From JARRQJ01 sp963810615 (GTDB taxonomy: Bacteria; Pseudomonadota; Gammaproteobacteria; DRLM01), in assembly GCA_963810615.1 (NCBI GenBank), contig CAWEOA010000008.1:310001-374000 (forward strand): DNA of 64,000 nucleotides, written 5' to 3'. How positions within the stretch are numbered: the first letter of the stretch is position 1; each line of letters opens with the position of its first letter. This document shows positions 1 through 11,807 of the stretch, in pieces. Position numbers and translations under genes: made by a program. A model generated the notes under the pieces. It had not been told where the DNA came from, did no database searches, and saw nothing but the letters and a program-made list of their open reading frames with translations.

Positions 1-1
1 C

Positions 2-1435
2 CAACGCATTCTCGGCGTATTTTTGATGCTGTTCAGCCTGACCATGCTGCCGCCGGTAGGGGTGGCGTGGTGGTATCAAGACGGCGCCTTGATTCCTTTT
101 CTGCTCGGCTTCGGCTTGATCTTCCTGGCGGGTTTTTTATTTTGGGCGCCGGTATATAAGTTTCGCCGTGAATTGCGCATGCGCGACGGTTTCGTGGTGG
201 TGACGATGTTCTGGACCGTGCTGGGGATGACCGGTGCCCTGCCCTTCATGCTGGCGGTGCATCCCCATATGACGTTTACCAATGCGGTATTCGAGTCAGT
301 CTCCGGGCTGACCACCACCGGCGCCACGGTGTTGACCGGCTTGGATACCCTGCCCCATGCCATTTTGTACTACCGTGCCCAGCTCCATTGGCTGGGGGGT
401 ATGGGTATCATCGTCTTGGCGGTGGCGATCCTGCCCATGTTGGGCGTCGGTGGCATGCAGCTCTATCGCGCCGAAACCCCGGGGCCGATGAAGGACGCCA
501 AGCTCACGCCACGCATCACCGAGACCGCCAAGGCCTTGTGGTATATCTATCTGGGCTTGACCGTCGCCTGCGCCGTTGCCTATTGGTTGGCGGGCATGAC
601 GCCCTTTGACGCCATCGCCCACAGCTTCGCTACCTTGTCCACCGGCGGTTTTTCCACCCATGATCTCAGTATGGGCTATTTTCACAGCCCTTTGATCGAG
701 ATGATCTCGGTGGTATTTATGGTGCTGGCCGGCGCCAATTTCTCCTTGCATTTTATGGCGTGGCGCTCCATGAGTATCAAGCCCTATATGGTGGATTCCG
801 AGGTAAAGGCCTATCTGCTGATACTGGCGTCGGTCGCAGCCATTACCGCCGGTTATCTGTATGGGGCCGGCGCCTATACATCCATAGGCAGCGCCGTGCA
901 TAACGGTATATTTCAAGTGGTGTCCTTCGCCACCTCCACCGGTTTTACCACCAGTAACTACGATAAATGGCCGGGCTTCCTGCCGGTGTTGCTGTTGTTT
1001 ACCAGTTTCGTGGGCGGCTGCGCCGCTTCCACCGCCGGGGGGATTAAGACCATCCGTTTTCTGTTGTTGCTCAAGCAGGGGGCGCGCGAGGTGAAGAGAC
1101 TTATCCACCCCAACGGCCAGTTTCTGGTAAAGGTCAACGGTAAGGCCTTGCCCGATCGGGTGGTGGAATCGGTGTGGGGTTTTTTTTCGGTGTATGTGGC
1201 ATTGTTCATCATCATGATGTTGATATTGATGTTCACCGGCTTGGATCAGGTAACCGCGTTCTCTGCGGTGGTGGCGTGCATGAACAACCTCGGCCCGGGT
1301 CTGGGCAAGGTCGCTTCCAATTTCGCATCGCTCAATCCCATCGCCAAATGGACCCTGTCCTTGGCCATGATCATGGGGCGCTTGGAGATATTTACACTGT
1401 TGGTATTGTTCACTCCCACCTTTTGGCGGCGCTGA
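2..1435 (+). CDS. trkH: Trk potassium uptake protein TrkH (5' end outside window)
   Basis: Integral-membrane subunit of the Trk K+ uptake system, which works with the NAD-binding regulator TrkA. The reading frame is open to the first base of the window (QRILGVF before the first internal TTG/ATG), so the true start lies upstream and about 478 residues are visible. Family features seen: the pore-loop segment SGLTTTGATVL, later SFATLSTGGFST and SFATSTGFTTSN, and the last pore repeat with NNLGPGLG, which together are the four selectivity-filter repeats. Many hydrophobic segments and the C-terminal GRLEIFTLLVLF are typical. A methyltransferase gene follows after 25 nt. No defects are seen. Confidence 0.93.
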   Translation, partial: QRILGVFLMLFSLTMLPPVGVAWWYQDGALIPFLLGFGLIFLAGFLFWAPVYKFRRELRMRDGFVVVTMFWTVLGMTGALPFMLAVHPHMTFTNAVFESVSGLTTTGATVLTGLDTLPHAILYYRAQLHWLGGMGIIVLAVAILPMLGVGGMQLYRAETPGPMKDAKLTPRITETAKALWYIYLGLTVACAVAYWLAGMTPFDAIAHSFATLSTGGFSTHDLSMGYFHSPLIEMISVVFMVLAGANFSLHFMAWRSMSIKPYMVDSEVKAYLLILASVAAITAGYLYGAGAYTSIGSAVHNGIFQVVSFATSTGFTTSNYDKWPGFLPVLLLFTSFVGGCAASTAGGIKTIRFLLLLKQGAREVKRLIHPNGQFLVKVNGKALPDRVVESVWGFFSVYVALFIIMMLILMFTGLDQVTAFSAVVACMNNLGPGLGKVASNFASLNPIAKWTLSLAMIMGRLEIFTLLVLFTPTFWRR

Positions 1436-1460
1436 GCGTGGCGCATATGGCGAGATATTG

Positions 1461-2078
1461 ATGGGCGATCAAAGCACACGAGACAAATGGGACGCGCGTT
1501 ATCGCGGGGCGGAGTTGCCCGGCGCGGCGGCGACGGTGCTGAGGGAGAATGCCCATCTCCTGCCGCGTCACGGCACGGCGCTGGATCTCGCCTGTGGCTT
1601 GGGGGCCAATAGCCTGTTATTAGCGGAACGTGGCCTGCAGACCCACGCCTGGGACATCTCGCCGGTGGCCATCGAAAAGTTGCACGCCATCGCCGTTGAG
1701 CGGCAGCTGCCCATCGTCGCCGAGGTCAAGGATGCGTTGCGAGATCCCATTCCTGTCGCTCAGTTCGATGTGGTCGTGGTCGCCCATTACCTGGAACGTG
1801 CCTTGAATCACGCCATCGTCAACGCGCTCAAGGTGGGCGGTCTGTTGTTTTATCAAACATTCACCCGCACCGCGGTCAGCGTCGAAGGCCCGCAAAAGGA
1901 TGAATGGCGTCTGGCCGATGGGGAACTGTTGTCCATGTTCGCGCCGCTGCGGCCGGTGGTGTATCGAGAGGAAGGACGCATCGGAGATGTCGGCCTAGGT
2001 GTGCGCAACAAGGCGCTGCTGGTAGCGGTAAAAGATGCGGGACCCGCGGGCGAATGCGTAAAGGCCCTGCAGGATTGA
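1461..2078 (+). CDS. Class I SAM-dependent methyltransferase (TehB-like)
   Basis: A 205-residue SAM-dependent methyltransferase of unknown substrate. It shows the Rossmann glycine motif LDLACGLGAN (about residues 41-50), the acidic end of strand 2 (HAWDISPVAIEKL) and a motif IV-like FDVVVVAHYLER. The N-terminal DKWDARYR is common in the TehB/thiopurine-methyltransferase-like group. I chose the ATG at 1461; a TTG lies one codon upstream. It follows trkH closely and may be co-transcribed with it. The downstream gene is convergent. The fold is clear, the substrate is not. Confidence 0.8.
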   Translation: MGDQSTRDKWDARYRGAELPGAAATVLRENAHLLPRHGTALDLACGLGANSLLLAERGLQTHAWDISPVAIEKLHAIAVERQLPIVAEVKDALRDPIPVAQFDVVVVAHYLERALNHAIVNALKVGGLLFYQTFTRTAVSVEGPQKDEWRLADGELLSMFAPLRPVVYREEGRIGDVGLGVRNKALLVAVKDAGPAGECVKALQD

Positions 2079-2169
2079 GCGAGGCGCTCCCTCGCCTGCC
2101 GTCGTCGGCGGCCAGGCAGTGAAGGGTTTGTCGCGGGTGCTTATCAAGCTCCAGCCATTTTGCCGTTAA

Positions 2170-3048
2170 TCAGTAAATCGCAGATTCCCCCGCGGGGCGG
2201 GTGCGGAAGCGTTTATAGCCCCACTGATATTGTTGCGGTCTTAGTCTGATCAAGGTTTCCACCATGTCATTCATGATGGCCACGGAATTTTCCAGTGGGG
2301 CTTGATTGATGGCCGGCGGCGCGGGGCGGAAGTGCAGGTGATACCCCCGCCCGTGCGGCAGACGCTCCGCGTAGGCGAAGATCACCGGCGCGCCGGTCTT
2401 GATGGCGAGCCGCGACAGCAGCGCCATGGTGTTGGCCTGGATACCGAACAAGGGCGCGAACACGCCGTTGCCCGCGCCGGGTTCTTGATCCGGCAACATG
2501 CCCACCAGTTCACCGCGGCCTAAAGCCTGATACAAGGCGCGCACGCCGCCGGCATCCACCGGTACCAGCTTGGCGCCGAAACGTTCGCGGCCGCGACGTA
2601 CCATCTCCCCCAAATCGGCTAGGCGCGGTGGGCGATAGAGGCTGGTAATGGAGTAGTGCAAAGAACTGTAGAGTCCTACCATTTCCCAGGCGCCGAGATG
2701 CGGTACGGCGAGGATGGCGCCTTTGCCGGCGGCGAGGGCGGCGCGCAGGTGCTCTTCGCCGCTGGTGTCCTGTACCAGGGCCGTTAGCCGTGGCGCGGGC
2801 CACAGCCATAAGGCGCCGGCCTCGGTCATGGTCTTGCCCGACTCGATGAGGCTGGCGCGGAGCAGACGCCGCTGTTGTGCGGCAGTAACTTCCGGAAAGC
2901 AGAGCGGGATGTTGGTGGTGCTGATCCGGCGCAGGTCATTGGGGATGAGGAGCAGGCACCAGCCGATGAATCTGCCCAGGGCATGGGCCAGGGGCAAGGG
3001 CACAGCGGCGCAGATGCGCAATAGCCCGTTGATTGCGAGGATGCGCAT
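2170..3048 (-). CDS. LpxL/HtrB-family lysophospholipid (lipid A) acyltransferase
   Basis: A 292-residue inner-membrane acyltransferase of the LpxL/LpxM family, whose members transfer a secondary acyl chain from acyl-ACP to lipid A precursors. The catalytic HX4(D/E) motif is visible as HLGAWE (H117, E122). Downstream motifs include LYRPPR and the GMLPDQEPG block, both typical of LpxL proteins. The N-terminus has a hydrophobic amphipathic segment. Length is near the family norm of about 300. The gene starts 3 nt after the DUF2007 gene on the same strand, so they are probably one transcript. LpxL and LpxM homologues cannot be told apart from sequence reading alone. Confidence 0.85.
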   Translation of the reverse strand: MRILAINGLLRICAAVPLPLAHALGRFIGWCLLLIPNDLRRISTTNIPLCFPEVTAAQQRRLLRASLIESGKTMTEAGALWLWPAPRLTALVQDTSGEEHLRAALAAGKGAILAVPHLGAWEMVGLYSSLHYSITSLYRPPRLADLGEMVRRGRERFGAKLVPVDAGGVRALYQALGRGELVGMLPDQEPGAGNGVFAPLFGIQANTMALLSRLAIKTGAPVIFAYAERLPHGRGYHLHFRPAPPAINQAPLENSVAIMNDMVETLIRLRPQQYQWGYKRFRTRPAGESAIY

Positions 3049-3051
3049 GGC

Positions 3052-3309
3052 TTATTCGTCCGGGGTTTCCACACGGTCGGAGTAGTCGGTGGCGAGGATC
3101 TCGCGGGCCCGCGGCGCGTGCTGCGCTTCCACCTGCAGTTTGATCCAGCCCACGGCAATGTTGTAGAGCCAGTCGGTCTGCCCCAGATTTTCGTCCTTCA
3201 GCCAGCACGGGATGCCCTCGGCCTCCAGCCGGCCCTTGGCGATATAGGCGCTCGGCGTGTTGTCAAAGGTGGCGATGGTGGTCAACTCCACGGCGGTCTT
3301 TCCGGTCAA
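3052..3309 (-). CDS. DUF2007-family small protein
   Basis: An 85-residue soluble protein matching the DUF2007 pattern. An early strand-helix unit (FDNTPSAYIAKGRLEAEGIPCWL) is followed by a VGWIKLQV strand and a helix in which HAPRAREIL marks the end. This small ferredoxin-like domain is annotated in databases as a putative signal-transducing protein, with no firm function. It lies immediately upstream of the lipid A acyltransferase gene. The 132-nt gap to metH holds divergent promoters for this gene and metH. Confidence 0.75.
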   Translation of the reverse strand: MTGKTAVELTTIATFDNTPSAYIAKGRLEAEGIPCWLKDENLGQTDWLYNIAVGWIKLQVEAQHAPRAREILATDYSDRVETPDE

Positions 3310-3441
3310 AAGCCATCAGTATAGTGAAAAACACGTCCTGAATGAGCAGGCGGGGGCGCATGTGATGTTAAGTGTTACAATAGGCCGCTTTGATTACAGC
3401 ACAGCAGCCCCGCCGTGAGTCGGGTTCGATCGGAGCCAATA

Positions 3442-7119
<3,678 letters not shown>

Positions 7120-7256
7120 TGCGCGATGGGGTTGCTTTGTGAATGGGTTCTCAGTGGCAGTAAATTTATAGCGCCTAGGATCAGCGCAGTTGCGGGCAAT
7201 GGTTATACTAACGGTAGGAATGCCTTGTTGATATGGTCCTTTGAAGGAGAGTAGAT

Positions 7257-7574
7257 ATGAAAACAATCGTTACAGCAGCTGTACTGATCGCGGGGATGTT
7301 GTCATGGAATCTGGCTGCGGCCGCAGGCGATGCCGCCGCGGGTGAAGCCGTTTACAACCGTGTGTGCAAGATGTGCCACAATTCCGGCATGATGGGGGCG
7401 CCCAAGCTTGGAGACAAGGAGGCGTGGAGTCCGCGTGTCGAGCAGGGGGCATCCAAGTTGACCGAGCACGCCATCACTGGCATTCGCAAGATGCCGGCGC
7501 GCGGCACCTGCAAGACCTGCAGCGATGAAGATATCGCCAATGCCGTCGCCTATATGATGAGTAAAGTGAAGTAA
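7257..7574 (+). CDS. Cytochrome c5-type monoheme cytochrome
   Basis: A 105-residue periplasmic c-type cytochrome. A signal peptide (MKTIVTAAVLIAG, ending near NLAAAA) precedes the heme site CKMCH (C37, C40, H41). The likely sixth ligand is the Met in IRKMPARGTC, followed by the Cys pair CKTC that marks cytochrome c5 proteins. A strong AAGGAGAG ribosome site precedes the ATG. It probably shuttles electrons to a terminal oxidase or reductase; the partner is not in the window. It is likely a single-gene transcript, with a strong hairpin downstream. Confidence 0.92.
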   Translation: MKTIVTAAVLIAGMLSWNLAAAAGDAAAGEAVYNRVCKMCHNSGMMGAPKLGDKEAWSPRVEQGASKLTEHAITGIRKMPARGTCKTCSDEDIANAVAYMMSKVK

Positions 7575-7630
7575 CTCTGCTTAGGGGCGCAAGCGAGATA
7601 GTTGCGCTCCCTGCTCTCCGGTGGGTAAAC

Positions 7631-7663
7631 AGATATCAGGCACGTCCTGCGTGCCTGATATCT
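7631..7663. terminator. Perfect 14-bp inverted repeat between convergent genes
   Basis: Arms at 7631-7644 and 7650-7663 are exact reverse complements around a 5-nt loop. The hairpin sits between the cytochrome c5 gene (+) and the hydrolase gene (-). It could end transcription from both sides, but neither side has a clear U-tract, so it may be a factor-dependent terminator, an RNA-stability element or a repeat of the genome. Confidence 0.5.
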
Positions 7664-7758
7664 CGCTGCCGTAGTGTTCGGTTCATTTGCTACCACCCCG
7701 CCTTATGCGGCGACGCGTATCCGAATCAGTGCTCGAAGCCGACGGCCGTCGAGTGATT

Positions 7759-8457
7759 TCAGGCGAGTTGGGCGGCGGGGCGGGTGGTGGTTTGGGCGCT
7801 GATACTGTCCGTGATGACGCCCTGTAGCGTGGTCAGTTTGCCGTGAAAATAATGCCCAACGCCGTCGAGATAGACGGTCTGCGGGGCCGGATACAGACGG
7901 GTGGCCCATTTCAACACTTGTTTATAGGGCACTACCTCATCATCGGTCCCTTGAATCAGCAACCAGGGACACTCGGGCGGAGTGAATTCACTGAGGTCGT
8001 AAAGGTTGACCGGCGGGGCGACGGTGATAAGACGATCCACCGTGATGCGTTGGCTGGCGCGGAGTGCGACATAGGCGCCGAAGGAGAAGCCCGCCAGCCA
8101 CAGGACCCGCTGGGGATAGAGTTGTTGCGCCTGACGTATGACGGCCAGCAAGTCCTCGGTTTCCCCGATGCCGGCGGCAAACTGTCCGCCGCTGGCGCCG
8201 ACCCCGCGAAAGTTGAAACGCAATACCGGCACCCCCAGGGCGCTCATGGTTTTGGCCAGGGTGGCGGTGACCTTGTTATCCAGGTTGCCGCCGTGCAGGG
8301 GGTGTGGGTGGCAGATCACGGCGACCGCCGGATAGCGTGATTCCGCGAGCGGGGGGATGAGGCGTGCCTCGATCTTGCCCGCCGGTCCTGCCAGCATCAG
8401 CGGTTTTTCCATGGGGCGGGTCTTGTGACGAGGGGTACGCAGCGCTGCACTTTCCAT
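7759..8457 (-). CDS. Alpha/beta hydrolase
   Basis: A 232-residue soluble alpha/beta hydrolase of unknown substrate. It has the nucleophile elbow GFSFGA, an acid in GTDDEVVP and a C-terminal His in GVGHYFHG, which together make the triad. The HPHPLHGG and RFNFRGVGAS blocks are typical of a widespread proteobacterial family often annotated as a dienelactone-hydrolase-like or X-Pro-type hydrolase. I chose the ATG at 8457 because GGAGG lies 9 nt upstream; an ATG at 8412 (MEKPLMLAG) is an alternative and the longer frame to 8526 has no ribosome site. It lies downstream of rlmJ on the same strand, about 190 nt away. Confidence 0.85.
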   Translation of the reverse strand: MESAALRTPRHKTRPMEKPLMLAGPAGKIEARLIPPLAESRYPAVAVICHPHPLHGGNLDNKVTATLAKTMSALGVPVLRFNFRGVGASGGQFAAGIGETEDLLAVIRQAQQLYPQRVLWLAGFSFGAYVALRASQRITVDRLITVAPPVNLYDLSEFTPPECPWLLIQGTDDEVVPYKQVLKWATRLYPAPQTVYLDGVGHYFHGKLTTLQGVITDSISAQTTTRPAAQLA

Positions 8458-8651
8458 AACGGTAAGCCTCCACATCCTTCCAGCGTCGGGAGCCCGGATG
8501 ATACGGGCTGGGTGGGTGTATGTCAAAAAAGAGGGGCGGGCGACTGACGCGCGCCTGATAAATAGTCGTTTTTTATCATAATGTTAAATTTACTTTCGGT
8601 TGCTCGCCCGGCGCTGTCCTTGGCTTGTAAGGATGCCGCGCCGCTGGACCG

Positions 8652-9503
8652 TCATTCTCCTGCCAGCCATTCGACGCTGTGGCTGCCTTGGCCCTTATCG
8701 GCAAGTATCGTCGCCAGCCAAGGCTGGATTGCGCGCAGGCTGTCATCCGTTTGCCAGGGCGGATTGATGATCACCATGAGAGAGCCGTTCAACTGCCGTG
8801 CCGTCAAGGGCGGACGAATACACAGTTCGCAGCTGAGGATCTTGCGTATGCCGGTCTTTTTCAGCTTCTGGTAAAACCCGTCCAAGGCGCTGCGGTTGGT
8901 GATGGGAAACCACAGGGCGTACACGCCCTGGGCCCAGTGTTTACAGGCGGTTTGCAGGGCTCCGATCATATGGCGCGTTTCGTCGCGCCGCTCAAAGGCC
9001 GGATCGATCAATACCAGGCCGCGCCGTTCCTGAGGCGGTAAAAAGGCCTTGAGTCCCTGGTAACCGTCGAGATGGTGAACGGCGACTTGGCGGTCCGCCG
9101 CGAATTCCTGCTGCAAACGCTGAACATCGGCAGGGTGGAGTTCGGTCAATATCATGCGATCCCGCGGCCGCAAGAAGTGACGGACGATGCGCGGCGAGCC
9201 GGGATAATAGCGCGGTAGGTCCGTATTTTCGGGGCTGTTGAGGGCCTGCACCGCGCTGAGATAAGGCCGTACCGCATCGGGAACGCCGTCTTGTTGCCAC
9301 AAGCGGAGTATGCCCTGTCGATATTCGCCATTCTTTTGCGCCTCGGCGCTCTGGAGATCATAGCGGCCGGTGGCGGCATGGCTGTCCAGGTAGCAAATGG
9401 GGGCGTCCTTGTGGAGCAGACCCTCCACCAGCAGGCTCAGCACGATATGCTTGTGGACATCGGCGAAATTCCCGGCGTGAAAGGCGTGGCGATAACTTAG
9501 CAT
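8652..9503 (-). CDS. rlmJ: 23S rRNA (adenine(2030)-N6)-methyltransferase
   Basis: RlmJ methylates N6 of A2030 in 23S rRNA. The diagnostic N-terminus MLSYRHAFHAGNFADVHKH is present, followed by the Asp/His-containing LDSHAATGRYDL block, and the length (283) equals that of E. coli RlmJ (280). The catalytic motif IV, normally DPPY or DPPF, reads DPAF here (VLIDPAFERRDE), which is unusual for an N6-adenine methyltransferase. The gene is divergent from the 25-residue-repeat protein gene. Confidence 0.93.
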   Translation of the reverse strand: MLSYRHAFHAGNFADVHKHIVLSLLVEGLLHKDAPICYLDSHAATGRYDLQSAEAQKNGEYRQGILRLWQQDGVPDAVRPYLSAVQALNSPENTDLPRYYPGSPRIVRHFLRPRDRMILTELHPADVQRLQQEFAADRQVAVHHLDGYQGLKAFLPPQERRGLVLIDPAFERRDETRHMIGALQTACKHWAQGVYALWFPITNRSALDGFYQKLKKTGIRKILSCELCIRPPLTARQLNGSLMVIINPPWQTDDSLRAIQPWLATILADKGQGSHSVEWLAGE

Positions 9504-9689
9504 GGCGGGAGGTATGGCCTGGGGTGTCGTGAAGGAGGTCTTTTCGTTAAGGCCCGATCACCATACTGCAAGCACCGTCGCTTGTCACCGTCCCCTCCTG
9601 CGGCCGAACAGCTCTTCAATATCGATTTTATCGGGCCGTTATAGTAAAAGGGTACTAATAGGCGGCGGGCCGGGAGAAAAGTTGCGGTC

Positions 9690-10358
9690 ATGAGTGAAAA
9701 ATCTTACCAGATCGTGGTTACCGGCGAATTGGTGGACGGCGCTTATTTGCCCGAAGTTAAGGTAAAGCTGGCCGCTTTATTTAAGATGGCCGCTGAAAAG
9801 CTGGACCCGCTTTTTTCAGGGAAGCGGGTGGTGATCAAAAAGGGTCTTGGGGCGGAGGCCGCAGAGAAATACGTAGCGGCGGTGCGCGCTGCGGGACTGA
9901 TCTGCGATGCTGAAGAGAGCGTTGCGGAGGCGGCGCAAACCTCCGGACCGGCAAGCGTGCCCGAGGTCAGCCTGGCGCCCGTTGGCGCAACCCTGATCGA
10001 TCCGCCTCCCAGGGCAACGTCTGAGATTGATGTCAGCGCCTATAGCGTGGCATCGGTCGGCGAGGTCCTGGTGGAGCCGCCGGAAATATCGGCGGCGGAT
10101 ATAGATATCAGCGCCCTGAGTGTGGATCCCGTCGGGGAAGATTTGGTGGAACATGCCCCTCCGCAGGCACCTGCCATCGATACCGGCGATTTGAGTGTCG
10201 CGCCCGTCGGTACCCAGATGGCTGAAGCGGTGAGCGTTGCGCCCGCGGCTATCGACATCGAGGATCTGGATCTGGCCCCGGTGGGCAGTGATGTGGGTGA
10301 AAGCCGGCGCGAGGATGCTCCGCCGCCGCCGGATACCAGCCACCTCGAATTGGATTGA
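9690..10358 (+). CDS. Uncharacterised protein with exact 25-residue C-terminal repeats
   Basis: A 222-residue cytoplasmic protein, acidic towards the C-terminus, with no signal peptide. Residues 5-73 form a compact module (YQIVVTGELVDG, LFSGKRVVIKKGL, YVAAVRAAGLICD). I recognise this as a short N-terminal module also found at the head of some gammaproteobacterial membrane or hypothetical proteins, but I cannot name it. Residues 92-205 carry five (A/D)(P/S)VG motifs starting at 96, 121, 146, 171 and 196, an exact 25-residue period. The ATG at 9690 is preceded by GGGAGAAAAG. Function is unknown; the repeats look like a disordered or adaptor region. Confidence 0.75.
   Translation: MSEKSYQIVVTGELVDGAYLPEVKVKLAALFKMAAEKLDPLFSGKRVVIKKGLGAEAAEKYVAAVRAAGLICDAEESVAEAAQTSGPASVPEVSLAPVGATLIDPPPRATSEIDVSAYSVASVGEVLVEPPEISAADIDISALSVDPVGEDLVEHAPPQAPAIDTGDLSVAPVGTQMAEAVSVAPAAIDIEDLDLAPVGSDVGESRREDAPPPPDTSHLELD
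9975..10286 (+). repeat. 75-nt (25-codon) in-frame repeat array
   Basis: Five units lie within the preceding gene. Each has a hydrophilic linker, an Asp-containing strand such as DIDISALSV, and a P-V-G turn. The phase is kept exactly for all five copies while the DNA has diverged, which suggests old duplication under selection on the protein. A partial unit (DTSHLELD) ends the protein. Confidence 0.75.
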
Positions 10359-10487
10359 TTGTCCTCGATTGAGTCGCGGTGCAAGCCGTCGCTTCCATTG
10401 CCCCGTGCAGGGATGGGTCCTTTCTTGTGGCCTTGAGCCGCGCTACCATTGGTGTTTTCGGTCTTCCAGCCTCATTCCCGTGTCGCC

Positions 10488-11567
10488 ATGAGTAAACGTC
10501 CTCCATCTGCGCCCCGTGGTCGGGGGGCGCGCAGTAATCCCGATAACCGCTATGCGGCGCATGGCAGCGAACTGGTGGACGACGGTTGGGGCGGTTTGGA
10601 GCAAGAGCCGCCGTCGCTGCGCACCACTTTGACCAAAGATACCAGCCGCACCATCATCAATTATAACCAGTCACCGGATGTGGGCTTCGATCGCTCCATC
10701 AACCCTTATCGCGGCTGCGAGCACGGCTGCGTCTATTGCTTTGCCCGTCCCACCCATGCCTATCTGGGCCTGTCCCCGGGCCTGGATTTCGAGAGTCGGC
10801 TTTTCTACAAGCCCGATGCCGCGGCATTATTGCGCCAAGAGCTGGCGGCGCCCGCGTATCGCTGCGCGCCCATCGCCCTGGGTATTAATACCGACGCCTA
10901 TCAACCGGTGGAGCGCAAGCTGTTCCTGACCCGGGATGTTCTGGAGGTGCTGCGCGAATGCAATCATCCCTTTACCCTGGTGACCAAATCATGGCTGGTG
11001 GAGCGGGATATCGACCTGTTGGCGGAGATGGCGCGCAAGCGATTGGTGCAGGTGATGGTCTCCATTACCACTCTGCGGCACGAGTTGGCCCGCACCCTGG
11101 AGCCGCGGGCAGCCGCTCCCGCCCGCCGCCTGAAAACCATTCAACGCCTCGATGAGGCCGGAATCCCCGTAGGCGTGTTGGTGGCCCCCTTGATTCCGGT
11201 GCTGACCGACAGTGAGCTGGAGACGATATTGGCTTCAGCCCGCGAAGCCGGCGCGGCCAGCGCCGGCTATGTGCTATTGCGCCTGCCGCATGAAGTGAAG
11301 GATTTATTCCGCGAATGGTTGGATGAGCATGAACCTACCAAGGCCGGGCATGTAATGCAGCGGATTCGCGATAGCCGCGGCGGAAAGGATTATGACGCCG
11401 AATTTGGTGTGCGGATGCGCGGTAGCGGGATATTCGCCGATCTGCTGGCGCAACGATTTACCATCGCCTATCAGCGTCTGGGGTTTCAAGCACCTATGCC
11501 GCTTGACGTCGCGCAGTTTCGAGCGCCGCGCCTCAATAGGGCGCAACTCGAATTATTCGATGGCTGA
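10488..11567 (+). CDS. PA0069-family radical SAM protein
   Basis: A 359-residue radical SAM enzyme of the PA0069/SplB-like family, reaction unknown. The [4Fe-4S] cysteines lie in CEHGCVYCFARP (CX3CX2C). The surrounding SINPYRGCEHGC, NTDAYQPVE and LVTKS blocks are typical of the group. I chose the ATG at 10488 (MSKRPPSAPRGRG); the longer frame from 10449 has no support. The gene stands alone between a + strand repeat-protein gene and a convergent lipoprotein gene. Confidence 0.88.
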   Translation: MSKRPPSAPRGRGARSNPDNRYAAHGSELVDDGWGGLEQEPPSLRTTLTKDTSRTIINYNQSPDVGFDRSINPYRGCEHGCVYCFARPTHAYLGLSPGLDFESRLFYKPDAAALLRQELAAPAYRCAPIALGINTDAYQPVERKLFLTRDVLEVLRECNHPFTLVTKSWLVERDIDLLAEMARKRLVQVMVSITTLRHELARTLEPRAAAPARRLKTIQRLDEAGIPVGVLVAPLIPVLTDSELETILASAREAGAASAGYVLLRLPHEVKDLFREWLDEHEPTKAGHVMQRIRDSRGGKDYDAEFGVRMRGSGIFADLLAQRFTIAYQRLGFQAPMPLDVAQFRAPRLNRAQLELFDG

Positions 11568-11807
11568 GTGGTTGCTGTCCGCGCAAACTTCATGCGCGGC
11601 GCCGTGTTGCTGCCGATTAGTTTCAGATCCGTTTTGTTGGTCGTGCGGAACCTCCCTGTTTTGGCCTGCTCATACATGGCCTGAGCGCCGGCTAAACAGG
11701 CTGCAGTCAAAGTAACGACGCGTGTCGGCAGGTATGTGGAAATTGGCTGTCTCGCCCGGAGGCGGGACGATGACGTCATTGTAGTTATTTTGCCGGGGGC
11801 CGGGGCT

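Noticed and set aside
296..1108. Antisense 270-residue frame in trkH
   Set aside because: Low-complexity Gly/His/Gln-rich product opposite a clear membrane protein gene.
3310..3441. Cobalamin or SAM riboswitch upstream of metH
   Set aside because: The leader is too short and has no B12-box-like element.
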